DNA of 64,000 nucleotides. Source: Alphaproteobacteria bacterium (GTDB lineage Bacteria > Pseudomonadota > Alphaproteobacteria > Caulobacterales > Aquidulcibacteraceae). The stretch spans positions 1-64,000 of the forward strand of contig WGOB01000003.1 in NCBI GenBank assembly GCA_016124255.1, in the 5' to 3' direction. Position numbers and translations under genes: made by a program. The notes beneath the pieces are model-generated. The model saw nothing but the letters and a program-made list of their open reading frames with translations. It made no database searches and was not told the origin of the DNA. Below, piece after piece: positions 42,366 to 52,144 of the stretch (its first letter is position 1; the number at the start of each line of letters is the position of its first letter).

Positions 42366-42731
42366 TCAGCGATAGGCGAGCCAGAGGAACGCCGGCCAGG
42401 TCGCGACGATGAACGCGAAGGTCGCGGCGACGCCGGTCGGGTAGGGCTCGCCGCGGGCCATGGCCGGGGCGACGTAGAGCGCCAGCCACACCGCCTTGTA
42501 GAAAATCTGGAACACCAGGAGCGGCGCCAGCGGCTGGGGAAAAGCGAGCCCCACCGCCGACGCCGCCAGCACCCCCAGCCACAAGCTGGCCACCAGCATC
42601 TCGACGCCGCGCGAGGCGGCCGCGGCGCCCTGGAACACGGCCGCGCCGTTGGCCGCCAACAGCGCGCCGCAGACCGGAACCAGGATCAGGATGTTGAGCG
42701 CATAGGGAATGCGCAGCCAAAGATGGTCCAT
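42366..42731 (-). CDS. hypothetical membrane protein
   Basis: Four hydrophobic segments. Confidence 0.55.
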   Translation of the reverse strand: MDHLWLRIPYALNILILVPVCGALLAANGAAVFQGAAAASRGVEMLVASLWLGVLAASAVGLAFPQPLAPLLVFQIFYKAVWLALYVAPAMARGEPYPTGVAATFAFIVATWPAFLWLAYR

Positions 42732-42799
42732 GGCGCCTCTACGCGGCCGGGCGCGCCGCGGATTGGCCGCGCGCGGCTGCGGCGCCCTATATTGACGCC

Positions 42800-43714
42800 A
42801 TGGCCAGACCCAGACTCGAACTCGTCGAAGTGAGCCCGCGCGACGGGCTGCAGAATGAACCGGAGCTCGTCTCCACCGCCGTCAAGCTCGGGCTTGTGGA
42901 CCGCATCCTCGCGGCCGGTTTCCGGCGGCTTGAGGCCGGCAGCTTCGTCAATCCGAAGAAGGTGCCGCAGATGGCCGACAGTCCCGACGTGTTCGCCGCG
43001 CTGCCGGCGCGCGACGACGCCGTCTTCATCGCGCTCGCGCTCAACCGGCGCGGCGTGGCGCGCGCGATCGCCGCCGGCGCGAAGGAGATCAATTACGTGT
43101 TCTGCGCCAGCGACGGATTCTCGGTGCGCAACAATGGCGGCACGGTCGCTGAGACGCTCGCGGTCTGGCCGGACGTCGTCGCCGACGCCGCCGCCGCCAA
43201 CGTGCGCATCGCGGCGGTGATCTCCACCGCGTTCGGCTGTCCGTTTGATGGGGAAGTGCCGGTCGCGCAGGTGGTGCAGGTCGCGGAGCGCATTGCGCAG
43301 GCGGCGCCGTTCGAACTCAGTCTCGCCGACACGATCGGCGTCGCCTCGCCACGCGACGTGACCGCGCGCTTCGCCGCGGTCGGCGCCGTCCTGCCGCCGC
43401 AGGTGCAGCTGCGCGGGCATTTCCACAACACGCGCAACACCGCGCTCGCCAACGCCGTCGCCGCGGTCGAGTGCGGCGTGACGATCATCGACGGCTCGCT
43501 CGCCGGCATCGGCGGGTGTCCGTTCGCGCCCGGCGCCGCCGGCAACGTGCCCAGCGAAGATCTCGTCTACATGTTCGAGCGCATGGGCTTCGACACCGGG
43601 ATCGACCTCGATGCGGCGATCGCTGCGGCGCGCTCCATCGGCGAGGCGCTCGGCAAGCAAACGCCGGGCATGGTCAGCCGCGCCGGCGGCTTTCCCCGCG
43701 CGGCCACTGGCTGA
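42800..43714 (+). CDS. mvaB: hydroxymethylglutaryl-CoA lyase
   Basis: VEVSPRDGLQNEP, GSFVNPKKVPQMADS, LADTIGVASP, GGCPFAPGAAGN. Confidence 0.95.
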   Translation: MARPRLELVEVSPRDGLQNEPELVSTAVKLGLVDRILAAGFRRLEAGSFVNPKKVPQMADSPDVFAALPARDDAVFIALALNRRGVARAIAAGAKEINYVFCASDGFSVRNNGGTVAETLAVWPDVVADAAAANVRIAAVISTAFGCPFDGEVPVAQVVQVAERIAQAAPFELSLADTIGVASPRDVTARFAAVGAVLPPQVQLRGHFHNTRNTALANAVAAVECGVTIIDGSLAGIGGCPFAPGAAGNVPSEDLVYMFERMGFDTGIDLDAAIAAARSIGEALGKQTPGMVSRAGGFPRAATG

Positions 43715-43807
43715 GCCGGCGCCGCGGGCTGTCCCTGCCGGCGAAAAGGCGGTAGCTCAGGGGCCGACACAGGCGCGCTTGAGGGACCGCGCCGAAGACG
43801 GAAAGGG

Positions 43808-44989
43808 ATGACCATGCGGGGCTGGATCTTGGCCGCGCTGGCGCTCGTCGGCGTCGGCCTCATGACGTTCTCCTTCCTCAAGCCGGGCGCGCCGGAGACG
43901 GCCGCCCCGGTCGAGGAGGCGGCGGCTCCGATGGCGACGCCGGCGGAGGCCAATCAGCCGCCCTCGGTGGTCGCGGCCCCGCCGCCGTCGATGGCGTCCG
44001 CGCCGCCGGCCGTTGCCTTGCCCCCCGCCGCCACGCCGCGCATGGCGGAGGCGGCGCCCGCGCCGACCGCGGAGGAGACGGTTGGCCCCGACAGCCCAAG
44101 CCCTGCGGACGTCGTCGCCGCGCCGCCGCTGCCCGCGCCCTCGACAGACGCGCCCGCGCCGCCGCCCGCGCCGCCGCCGATGGCGTCCGCGCCGGCGCCG
44201 GCTGCGCCCGATCGCCTCCGCGCTGAAACACGCCCGCGCCTCGGCGCGGCGCGGTCATCGCCGCCGCCGCCGGCCGCGAGCGAGGCTGCGGCGCCGCCGC
44301 CGCCCGTCGCCGAGGCGGCCGAGGCGGCGCCCCCCGCGGCCGCCGCCAGCACCGGCAGCGCCAGCGAAGACGAGCGGATCATCGAATGCGCGCGCATCGG
44401 CGCCTGGGGCGTCGGCGGGTGCCCGACGCAGGAGGATCTCGTCACGCGGTTTTCGCGCGCCGGCAGCGTCGCCTTCACCGATCCGCCCACCGAGATGAGC
44501 GTCGGTCGCTCCTACACCGTGCGCGCCGCAGCGGCGCTCGGCGATGCGCTGGCGGAAGAGACCGTGCGCCAGAACGCCGGGGCCGACGCCAGCGTCCAGA
44601 GCCGCGCGGTGCAATTGCTGCCGTCGCTGGAGGCGGAACTCACCGGCGTCGGCTTCGACATCCAGCCGCTGCAGCGGGAAGGCAGCCAGGCGCTGCTCAC
44701 GGGCCGCGCCAATGAATGGGCCTGGGAGGTGCGCCCGACCGAAGGCGGAGAGCGCCGGCTCACGCTCATCGTGTGGGGCCAGCTCACGCTCGACAGCGCC
44801 CGCATGGCGCCGATCCGTGTACAGACGATCGAGCACAGCGTGACCGTCGACGTCGATCTGCAGACGCGCGCGGCGCAGGCTGTCGATTGGGTCGCGTATC
44901 ATTGGGAGGCGGGCGCGGGGCTCGGCGCGCTGGGACTCGCGGGCTTTGGCTGGGCCGCGGGCCGGCGCCGGCGCAGGGCGGCGGCCTAG
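43808..44989 (+). CDS. Pro/Ala-rich protein with N-terminal TM, C-terminal beta-rich domain and terminal TM plus Arg tail
   Basis: Low-complexity Pro/Ala linker, then IECARIGAWGVGGCPTQEDLV...VGRSYTVRAA...LEAELTGVGFDIQPL...WEVRPTEGGERRLTLIVWG...RRRRRAAA. Confidence 0.6.
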   Translation: MTMRGWILAALALVGVGLMTFSFLKPGAPETAAPVEEAAAPMATPAEANQPPSVVAAPPPSMASAPPAVALPPAATPRMAEAAPAPTAEETVGPDSPSPADVVAAPPLPAPSTDAPAPPPAPPPMASAPAPAAPDRLRAETRPRLGAARSSPPPPAASEAAAPPPPVAEAAEAAPPAAAASTGSASEDERIIECARIGAWGVGGCPTQEDLVTRFSRAGSVAFTDPPTEMSVGRSYTVRAAAALGDALAEETVRQNAGADASVQSRAVQLLPSLEAELTGVGFDIQPLQREGSQALLTGRANEWAWEVRPTEGGERRLTLIVWGQLTLDSARMAPIRVQTIEHSVTVDVDLQTRAAQAVDWVAYHWEAGAGLGALGLAGFGWAAGRRRRRAAA

Positions 44990-45089
44990 CCTCCTCTTGC
45001 TTCGGCGCAGTAAGCGTTCATCAAGCTTTGCTTCAAGCGCCGTTATGCGTTGCGCGCGATAAAGGCTGCGATCACGCGCGGCCAAAACC

Positions 45090-46751
45090 TTGACCAACAA
45101 TGAAACCCCGCCGGCGCAGCCCGCGCCGAAGACGTTCGCCGATCAGGCGGCGCGCCTCGTTCGCCGTGCGGTCCGGCGCGTGCGGGTGACGTTGGAATAT
45201 GGGCGCCGCCTGCTGCTCAAGAAAATTCCGCTCGACGAAGCGATGTCGGTGCGCGCGCGCGTGGAGGAGGAAGGCAAGTTCACCGAGCGCTATGCGCTCA
45301 TGTGCGCGCTCTCGGCCGCGATCGCGACGCTTGGGCTGTTGCAGGGCTCCGCCGCGGTGGTGATCGGCGCGATGCTGGTCTCGCCGCTGATGAGCCCGAT
45401 CGCCACGCTCGGGTTCTCGATCGCGTCACTCAACGCCCGGCGCACGCAGGAGGCTGCGCGGGTGGTGGCGATCGGCGCAGCGATCGGCGTGGGCGTCGGG
45501 ATGGCGATCACCTGGCTGTCGCCGATCCGCGACGCCACGCCCGAAATTCTCGCGCGCACGGAGCCGACGCTGCTCGATCTCGCGGTCGCTGTTCTTTCCG
45601 GCCTCGCGGGCGGCTACGCCACGGTGCATCATCGCGGCGAAACCGCCATCGGCGTCGCCATCGCCACGGCGCTGATGCCGCCGCTGGCGACGCTCGGCTA
45701 CGCCATCGCGGTCTGGCGCATCGATTTCGCGATGGGCGCCGGGCTCTTGTTTCTCGCCAATCTCGCGGCGATCGCGTTCTCGTTCGGCCTCGTGGCGCGG
45801 CTGCGCGGGGCGGCGTGGGCGTTCGCGCCGAAGGAGGTGCGCACGCGCTACGCGATCGTCGGCGTTCTGGTGTTTCTCATTCTCGCCACGCCGTTGGCGC
45901 TCACGCTGCGCCGCGTCACGCGCGAGGCGATCGCCAGCCAGACGGCGCGCAGCGCGATCATGGCGGTGATGGAGGCCGATTCCGCACAGATCGCGCAATT
46001 GAGCGTGCGCTGGGAAAATCTCGGCGACCCGGAGATCGAAGCGACGGTGGTGACGCCGAATTTCGTCGTCAATGGCGAGACGTTGGTCCGTGAACGGATC
46101 GAATCGCGGCTGCGGGCGCCGGCGGCGGTCGAGCTTCGCCAGGTCGTCGCCGCGGATACGCGCGCGGAAGCGATCGCGCTGATCAATTCCGCGCTCGAGC
46201 GCACGCCGCGCCGCGCGGCCGCCCCCGGCGCGCCGGTGGACGCGGTGCGCGACGCCGCGCGCCTTGCGGTGACGACGGCCTGGGCGGACGAGAGCACGCG
46301 CACGATCCACGTCCTGGCCGCTCCCGAAGGGCGCCCGCTCGACGCCTATCGCGCGGAGGAGACACGGCTGAATGCGCTGGGCTTCGGCTGGGCGGTGGCG
46401 GTGACGCCGCCGTACGTCATGCGCGCGCCGATCCTGTTCGGCGACGACGAGGTCGCGCTGGGTCCTGAAGAAGACGCGCAAGTGGAGGTCGCGCTCTGGG
46501 CGCTGCGGCGCTGGGGCGTGCAGGAGGTCATCGTGGAGGGGCTGTCGGGCCGCGCCACCGGGCGCAGCCAGATTTCGCGCATCCTGGCCGATGGGCGCGC
46601 CGGCGCAGTCGCGGCGGCGCTGCGGCGCGGCGGCGTCTCCGCGGAAGCGCGGCGCGCGACGCCTGAGACGGCCGCTCGTCTGGCTGGGGACGGCGAGGCG
46701 CGCGTCCGCGCCGCCGACATCCTGCCGTTCGAGGCGCGCGCCGCGGAGTGA
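45090..46751 (+). CDS. DUF389 family membrane protein (TTG start or nearby)
   Basis: ERYALMCALSAAIATLGLLQGSAAVVIGAMLVSPLMSPIATLGFSI. Confidence 0.88.
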   Translation: MTNNETPPAQPAPKTFADQAARLVRRAVRRVRVTLEYGRRLLLKKIPLDEAMSVRARVEEEGKFTERYALMCALSAAIATLGLLQGSAAVVIGAMLVSPLMSPIATLGFSIASLNARRTQEAARVVAIGAAIGVGVGMAITWLSPIRDATPEILARTEPTLLDLAVAVLSGLAGGYATVHHRGETAIGVAIATALMPPLATLGYAIAVWRIDFAMGAGLLFLANLAAIAFSFGLVARLRGAAWAFAPKEVRTRYAIVGVLVFLILATPLALTLRRVTREAIASQTARSAIMAVMEADSAQIAQLSVRWENLGDPEIEATVVTPNFVVNGETLVRERIESRLRAPAAVELRQVVAADTRAEAIALINSALERTPRRAAAPGAPVDAVRDAARLAVTTAWADESTRTIHVLAAPEGRPLDAYRAEETRLNALGFGWAVAVTPPYVMRAPILFGDDEVALGPEEDAQVEVALWALRRWGVQEVIVEGLSGRATGRSQISRILADGRAGAVAAALRRGGVSAEARRATPETAARLAGDGEARVRAADILPFEARAAE

Positions 46752-47582
46752 TCAGGGCGTCTCGCGACGCCGCAGCTCGCCCAACAGCGCCGCATCGAAC
46801 GCATGAGCGGGCTCATCGTTCAGGGTACGGATGAAGTCCGTGACGTCGGCGCGCGCGTGCGCGTCCTCGAAGCTTGCGCCGGGAATAAGGCCGCGGCGGA
46901 AGAGATGATTGTCGCTCGCGCCGGTGAAAACGAAGGAATGATGCCAGGGCAGGCTCGTCGCCTTGGCAAGCTCGTTAGTGCAATTGGAGAAGAGCGTGTT
47001 GTAGAAGCGCGGCGTCTCCTCCAGCGCGCGCGTGCGCTCCAGGAGGCGCGAGAGCAGCGTCAGCTTCTGCTCCTGGCTTAGCGCCAGCGGATAAACGAAC
47101 GTCTCGTGGCGGAGATAGACGGCGCGGCGGGTGAGAAGATCGCGCGCGCTCGCCCAAACATACGAGAGCTCGTACGCGTTCCAGAGGCCGCGCCAGACCG
47201 AATAGCCTTCGTCGGCTTCGCGCCGCGCTTCGATGGTGAGGCCGAGGAGGCGATCGCCGGAGAATTCAAACAGCAGGAACGTGTGCGCCGCGAGGTTGGA
47301 GCCCGGCTGCGGCTCGAGCACGAACCACACATTGCGCAAGTCGGCGAAGGAGAAGGCGGCGAGGGTGCGGGTCTGGGCTGTGGGGCCCTCGGCGTCGTAG
47401 CTCCAGTCGATCACCGGAGAGACGGCGAAGCCGTCCGGGGCGCGCGCCACCTGCGCCGTGTGGGCCAAATAGGGAAGCCATTGGCGGTCATTGCGCGCCG
47501 TGGTCGCGCACGCCGCAAGAGCAGCCGTCGCCAACGCCAACACAATAATCGCCGCGCGCCGCATGGCCGCCCCCGCACTCAT
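46752..47582 (-). CDS. DUF4105-type lipoprotein
   Basis: Lipobox ALAACATT; DLRNVWFVLEPQPGSNLAAHTFLLFEF; RFYNTLFSNCTNELAKA. Confidence 0.75.
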   Translation of the reverse strand: MSAGAAMRRAAIIVLALATAALAACATTARNDRQWLPYLAHTAQVARAPDGFAVSPVIDWSYDAEGPTAQTRTLAAFSFADLRNVWFVLEPQPGSNLAAHTFLLFEFSGDRLLGLTIEARREADEGYSVWRGLWNAYELSYVWASARDLLTRRAVYLRHETFVYPLALSQEQKLTLLSRLLERTRALEETPRFYNTLFSNCTNELAKATSLPWHHSFVFTGASDNHLFRRGLIPGASFEDAHARADVTDFIRTLNDEPAHAFDAALLGELRRRETP

Positions 47583-47614
47583 CGGGCCGACCATACCGCA
47601 GATCGTCTTTGCGT

Positions 47615-48097
47615 TCAGCTGTAAGCGGCTTTGCGTCGCGCGAGGCTTTCCGCGGGCCAGAGCGCCCTGGTGTCGTAATAGGCCTCGAACGCCTGCGCGC
47701 CCTCCGGCAGGCGCACCCAGGGCAGTTTGGAGCGCGTGTAAATGTGGACGTCGGGCGGGAGCGCTGCTGGCGCATCGAGCGCGCCGACGCGGACAAACCG
47801 GATTTGGGCGCGCCCGCCATACTCGCTCCACACCGCCGTTCCGCACGCCGCGCAGCGGAAAACGCGGTGCGAGAGCCCGCTTTCCGTCGGCATCGCGTAC
47901 GCTCGGGGCTCGCCCAACAGCGTATCGACGGCGCTCGCCTCGATCAGCGCGTTCAGCACGAACGCCGTTCCGGTCTGCCGCTGGCAATCCGTGCAATGGC
48001 AGCAATGCACGAAGAGCGGCGCGGCGTTCATGCGGTAGCGCAACGCGCCGCACGCGCACCCGCCCTCGCGGACATCAGATGACATGGGGTCCTCCAA
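47615..48097 (-). CDS. GFA family protein (second copy of the fold in the window)
   Basis: GGCACGALRY...CHCTDCQRQTGTAF...FRCAACGTAVWSE. Confidence 0.88.
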   Translation of the reverse strand: MEDPMSSDVREGGCACGALRYRMNAAPLFVHCCHCTDCQRQTGTAFVLNALIEASAVDTLLGEPRAYAMPTESGLSHRVFRCAACGTAVWSEYGGRAQIRFVRVGALDAPAALPPDVHIYTRSKLPWVRLPEGAQAFEAYYDTRALWPAESLARRKAAYS

Positions 48098-48290
48098 CTC
48101 ACGTGCTTAGGCCAAAGGCCTGCGGTTTTCACGCCATCGCGTTGGGGGATGCCTGGGGAGATCCCGTTCAGCGCGTGTCGCGCCGGAGATCCTGGCGAGC
48201 GCATTGGGAGGATTCGCCGATGGCGCCGGAGGGGTGCTGCGGCGATCGCCGCGGCGCGGCGCTGGCGGACTGTCGTTCGCAGGCCGCAGC

Positions 48291-48509
48291 TTATTTGCGC
48301 GGCAGGAGGCCTTCGCGCTGGGCGCGCTTGCGGGCGAGCTTGCGGGCGCGGCGAACGGCTTCGGCCTGCTCGCGGGCGCGCTTCTCGGACGGCTTTTCGT
48401 AATGATTGCGGCGCTTCATCTCGCGGAAAGTGCCTTCCCGCTGCATCTTCTTCTTCAGCGCCTTGAGGGCCTGGTCGACATTGTTGTCGCGTACGAAAAT
48501 CTGAACGAT
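48291..48509 (-). CDS. rpsU: 30S ribosomal protein S21 with apparent ATC start codon
   Basis: (M/I)[72 protein letters not shown] 7 nt upstream of ATC. Confidence 0.9.
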   Translation of the reverse strand: MVQIFVRDNNVDQALKALKKKMQREGTFREMKRRNHYEKPSEKRAREQAEAVRRARKLARKRAQREGLLPRK

Positions 48510-48779
48510 GACACGTCCTCCTGGCAGCGCGCCGGTCGCTACTCCCCACGCCTCGTCGGGGAACGGCCAGCGCAAAACAGAGCAGGCGGCGCTTGTGGCG
48601 CCGCCGCTTAGGGCCGGGAGATAGCGCGGCGCGGGGGCAAAGTCCAGGCGAAGGGCGGGCCCTTCTCACCCGGCCGCCGGCATTTTCGGCCGCGCCAACC
48701 CGAGCGTTCAACCGGGCGTTAGGGCCGGTTTGGTATGGATCCCGAAAGCGCCCGGCAGCGGCGCTGAACGGGGGTTCCA

Positions 48780-49241
48780 GTGGGGCGGTCGCAGACCTTC
48801 ATCGTCTATGCCGGCGCGAATTGGGCCGCAGCGGGGCTCGCGATCATGGCGATTTGGGCCGGGCTGCCGGTTCTGTCCGCCGTTGTGCTCGGCGCGGGCG
48901 CGATGCTGGCGGCGACCTATTTCGCCACGCCCGCCATCCGGCGCGGGCAGGTTCTCCGGGTCGTCGGCACGGCCGGGACAGCGATGATTTCGATGGTCGT
49001 CGGCACAATGCTGGCGTTCTGGATCCTCGGCGCGAGCATGGCGATGGAGGCGTCGCAGGTCGCGTTCTCTGAAGACCCGGCGGCGATGTCCAAGCTCCTC
49101 CTGCGCGGCGCGGACTACGAACGGACGTTGATGACGCGCGCGCTGATGCTGGGGGCGGCGCTCGGGCTCGGCTCGTTCTGGTTCAACCTGCCGCGCGTCG
49201 CGCCGCAGCCGACCTACCAGGAACAGGGCCCGCCCGCCTGA
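48780..49241 (+). CDS. hypothetical membrane protein (GTG start)
   Basis: Four predicted TM segments. Confidence 0.55.
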   Translation: MGRSQTFIVYAGANWAAAGLAIMAIWAGLPVLSAVVLGAGAMLAATYFATPAIRRGQVLRVVGTAGTAMISMVVGTMLAFWILGASMAMEASQVAFSEDPAAMSKLLLRGADYERTLMTRALMLGAALGLGSFWFNLPRVAPQPTYQEQGPPA

Positions 49242-49322
49242 CCAAGATTCTTTAGTGTCGCCCCGGCGCTGCGGCGCCGCGCGCAGATTGAGGACGCGGG
49301 CGCGTGCGCCTACACTCAGCCC

Positions 49323-49973
49323 ATGACACGCCCGCCGTCAGACCGGTTCCGCGACCAATTGCTCGACGCCATCGCCCCGATCGCCGCGGAGATGGGGTGG
49401 ACGGACCGCGCCGTCGAGGCGGCGGCGGAAACGGCAGGCCTCGCCAAGGGCGAAGCGATGCTGGCGGCGCCGCGCGGCGCAATCGATCTCATGGACGCGT
49501 TCGCGGCGCGCGCCGACGAGATGATGCTGGCGGAACTCGGCGCGCTCGATCTTGCGTCCATGCGCGTGCGCGAGAAAGTCCGCGCGGCCGTCGCAGCGCG
49601 GCTCAGGGCGCAATTCCCGTTCAAGCCGGCGGCCAAGGCGATGAGCCGGGCGCTGGCGGGGCGGCCGCAGGAGGCGGCGCGGATGCTCTGGCGCACGGCG
49701 GACCGCATCTGGCGCGCGCTCAACGATCCGTCTACGGACGGAAATTATTATTCCAAGCGCGCCATCCTCGCCGGCGTGCTCGCCAGCACCTATGCGCGCT
49801 GGTTCGCCGATGAAAGCGCCGACGCGCAGGCGACGTTCGCGTTTCTCGACGCGCGGATCGAGAACGTGATGCAGTTCGAGAAATTCAAAGCCAAGCGCCT
49901 CAGGCCGCTGGGGGACCTGGCGGAGAACGCGGTCGGGCTCGTTGCGCGGATGCGCTATGGCGGCGGCGCGTGA
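49323..49973 (+). CDS. COQ9 family ubiquinone biosynthesis-associated protein
   Basis: LLDAIAPIAAEMGWTDRAVEAAAETAGL...MLWRTADRIWRALNDPSTDGNYYSKRAILAGVLAST. Confidence 0.9.
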   Translation: MTRPPSDRFRDQLLDAIAPIAAEMGWTDRAVEAAAETAGLAKGEAMLAAPRGAIDLMDAFAARADEMMLAELGALDLASMRVREKVRAAVAARLRAQFPFKPAAKAMSRALAGRPQEAARMLWRTADRIWRALNDPSTDGNYYSKRAILAGVLASTYARWFADESADAQATFAFLDARIENVMQFEKFKAKRLRPLGDLAENAVGLVARMRYGGGA

Positions 49974-50398
49974 AGGCGCTTTTGCTCGCCGCATGCCTCT
50001 TGGCGCTTGGCGCGGCGCCGGCGGCGGCCGGGTCGTGTCCGGACGATCAGGCAGGCGAGGGCCACCATCAGGACGGACCGGGCGAGACCGCCGGCGTCGA
50101 CAGCGAAACGCTCGTGGCCTTCGGGCTCGCGGACGATTACGCCATCGCGCGCGGCCTTCGCGTCCGGCGGCTTACCATTGCGCCCGGCGGCGTGATTGCG
50201 CTTCACGCGCACACGGAGCGGCCGGCGGGAAGCTATGTCATCAGCGGAACCATGACCGAATACCGCAACACCTGCGCGGTCGGCGTGGTCTATGCGCCCG
50301 GCGACGCCGTCTCCGAGCACGCGTCAGTCTCGCATTGGTGGCGCAATGAAAGCGATGCGCCGGCGGTCGTGATCGTGTTCGACCTGCCGCCGGAATAG
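49970..50398 (+). CDS. cupin-domain secreted protein (GTG start)
   Basis: Signal peptide; IAPGGVIALHAHTERPAGSYVISGTMTEY cupin pattern. Confidence 0.75.
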   Translation: MKALLLAACLLALGAAPAAAGSCPDDQAGEGHHQDGPGETAGVDSETLVAFGLADDYAIARGLRVRRLTIAPGGVIALHAHTERPAGSYVISGTMTEYRNTCAVGVVYAPGDAVSEHASVSHWWRNESDAPAVVIVFDLPPE

Positions 50399-50402
50399 TT
50401 GC

Positions 50403-51476
50403 TCAGCGCTTCAGCCTGGTCACGTGGCCCATCTTGCGGCCCGGGCGGGCTTCGCGTTTGCCGTAGAGGTGCACGCGCGCGGTCGGGTCCGCGGCGAGCG
50501 CCGCCCAGCGCTCAGCATCCTCGCCGATGAGGTTCTCCATCTCCGCGTCGCAGAGCCGCGCGGCAGGGCCCAGCGGCCAGCCGGCGATGGCGCGGATGTG
50601 CTGTTCGAATTGCGAGGTCAGCGCTGCTTCGATCGTCCAGTGGCCGCTGTTGTGCACGCGCGGCGCCATCTCGTTGGCGATGAGCGCGCCGTCCGGCATG
50701 AGGAAGAACTCGATCGTCAGTACACCAACATAATCGAGCGCCTGCATCAGCCGGCGCGCTTCTGCGACCGCCTTGGCCTGGACCGCGGCGTCACACTTGG
50801 CCGGCACAATCGTGCGCGCAAGCACGCCGCCGCGATGCTCGTTCTCGCACAGGTCGTAGGCGGCGAATTCGCCTGCCGCGTTGCGCGCCGCGATGATCGA
50901 GACCTCGCGCTCGAAGCGGCAGAAGCCTTCCAGGATGAGCGGCGCGCCGGCAAACGCCTCCAGCGCTTGATCGAGGCCAAGATCGCTTTCCAGCCGCGCC
51001 TGGCCGCGGCCGTCATAGCCGAGGCGGCGCGTCTTCAGGATCGCGGGCAGACCGATCGCATGCACCGCCGCCCGCAGATCCGCGATCGTCTCCACCGGCG
51101 CGAACGGCGCCGGCGTCAGGCCGTTGGCGGCGAAGTAGCGCTTCTCCTCCAGCCGATCCTGCGCGATCGCCAGCGCACGGGGATTGGGATGGACGATCGC
51201 GCCGGCCGCAATCAGCGCCGCGGCGGCGTCTGCGGGCACGTTCTCAAACTCGGTCGTCACCACCGCTGCATCACCCGCGAACGCGGCGAGCGCGGCGTGA
51301 TCGTGATAGTCTGCAACGATCGTGCGGGCCGCTACTCTTGCGGCGGGGCTATCGGGCTCGTCGGTGTAGATGTGCACGTCGAAGCCGAGGCGCGAGGCCG
51401 CGTGCGCCAGCATGCGTCCCAATTGTCCGCCGCCCAGGATACCAATGGCGGCGCCCGGCGCGATCGCTGCGTTCAT
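50403..51476 (-). CDS. purK: N5-carboxyaminoimidazole ribonucleotide synthase
   Basis: [46 protein letters not shown]. Confidence 0.97.
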   Translation of the reverse strand: MNAAIAPGAAIGILGGGQLGRMLAHAASRLGFDVHIYTDEPDSPAARVAARTIVADYHDHAALAAFAGDAAVVTTEFENVPADAAAALIAAGAIVHPNPRALAIAQDRLEEKRYFAANGLTPAPFAPVETIADLRAAVHAIGLPAILKTRRLGYDGRGQARLESDLGLDQALEAFAGAPLILEGFCRFEREVSIIAARNAAGEFAAYDLCENEHRGGVLARTIVPAKCDAAVQAKAVAEARRLMQALDYVGVLTIEFFLMPDGALIANEMAPRVHNSGHWTIEAALTSQFEQHIRAIAGWPLGPAARLCDAEMENLIGEDAERWAALAADPTARVHLYGKREARPGRKMGHVTRLKR

Positions 51477-51970
51477 GCGCCGGGGGGCGCTTCGGCGACG
51501 TTCGCTGTCTGCGCGGCGCGAAACGCTGCGAGCCGCGCGGCGAGCGTTTCGTCCGTCAAGCTCAGGATCGAGACGGCGAGCAAGCCGGCATTGGCGGCGC
51601 CCGGCTCGCCGACGGCGAGCGTGCCCACCGGCACGCCCTTCGGCATCTGCACGATCGACAACAGCGAATCGACGCCATTGAGCGCGCTCGACCGCACCGG
51701 CACGCCCAGCACCGGCAGCGTCGTGAGCGACGCGATCATCCCCGGCAGGTGCGCGGCGCCGCCAGCGCCGGCGATGATCACCTTCAATCCGCGTGCGCGC
51801 GCAGACTTGGCGTAGTCGACCATGCGTTCGGGCGTGCGGTGCGCGGAGACGATGCGCGTCTCGTGCGGGACGCTAAAGTGCGTGAGCATCGCGGCGGCGT
51901 GCGTCAGCGTCTCCCAATCGGAGGCGGAGCCCATCACCAGGCCTACGAGCGGGGCGGCGGTTTCTGCCAA
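51473..51970 (-). CDS. purE: N5-carboxyaminoimidazole ribonucleotide mutase
   Basis: [45 protein letters not shown]; overlaps purK by 4 nt. Confidence 0.97.
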   Translation of the reverse strand: MAETAAPLVGLVMGSASDWETLTHAAAMLTHFSVPHETRIVSAHRTPERMVDYAKSARARGLKVIIAGAGGAAHLPGMIASLTTLPVLGVPVRSSALNGVDSLLSIVQMPKGVPVGTLAVGEPGAANAGLLAVSILSLTDETLAARLAAFRAAQTANVAEAPPGA

Positions 51971-52102
51971 GTGCGAATCGCAGCGTCTGAAAAAGAGCGC
52001 GCACTATAGGCGCCGCGGCGGTCGCGGCAAGGCTGGCGCGCCTTGGGTTGAGAATAATTTTCCGTGCAAATTCAGCATGCATCAGCGCCCACGCCGATGG
52101 GG

Positions 52103-52117
52103 TTAAGGCAGCCTTAA
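52103..52117. promoter_or_regulatory. CtrA-like box TTAA-N7-TTAA
   Basis: TTAAGGCAGCCTTAA, 27 bp before the GGDEF gene start; also a perfect 7-bp-arm palindrome. Confidence 0.55.
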
Positions 52118-52144
52118 GCGCTCGGCTGTCTTCTCGATGCGACG

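Noticed and set aside
43890-44350. Highly repetitive GC-rich Pro/Ala region considered as a tandem DNA repeat
   Set aside because: Irregular codon-level low complexity within a coding linker; no fixed repeat unit.
48110-48290. Plus-strand ORFs between the second GFA gene and rpsU
   Set aside because: Low-quality Arg-rich translations with no start context; likely intergenic.
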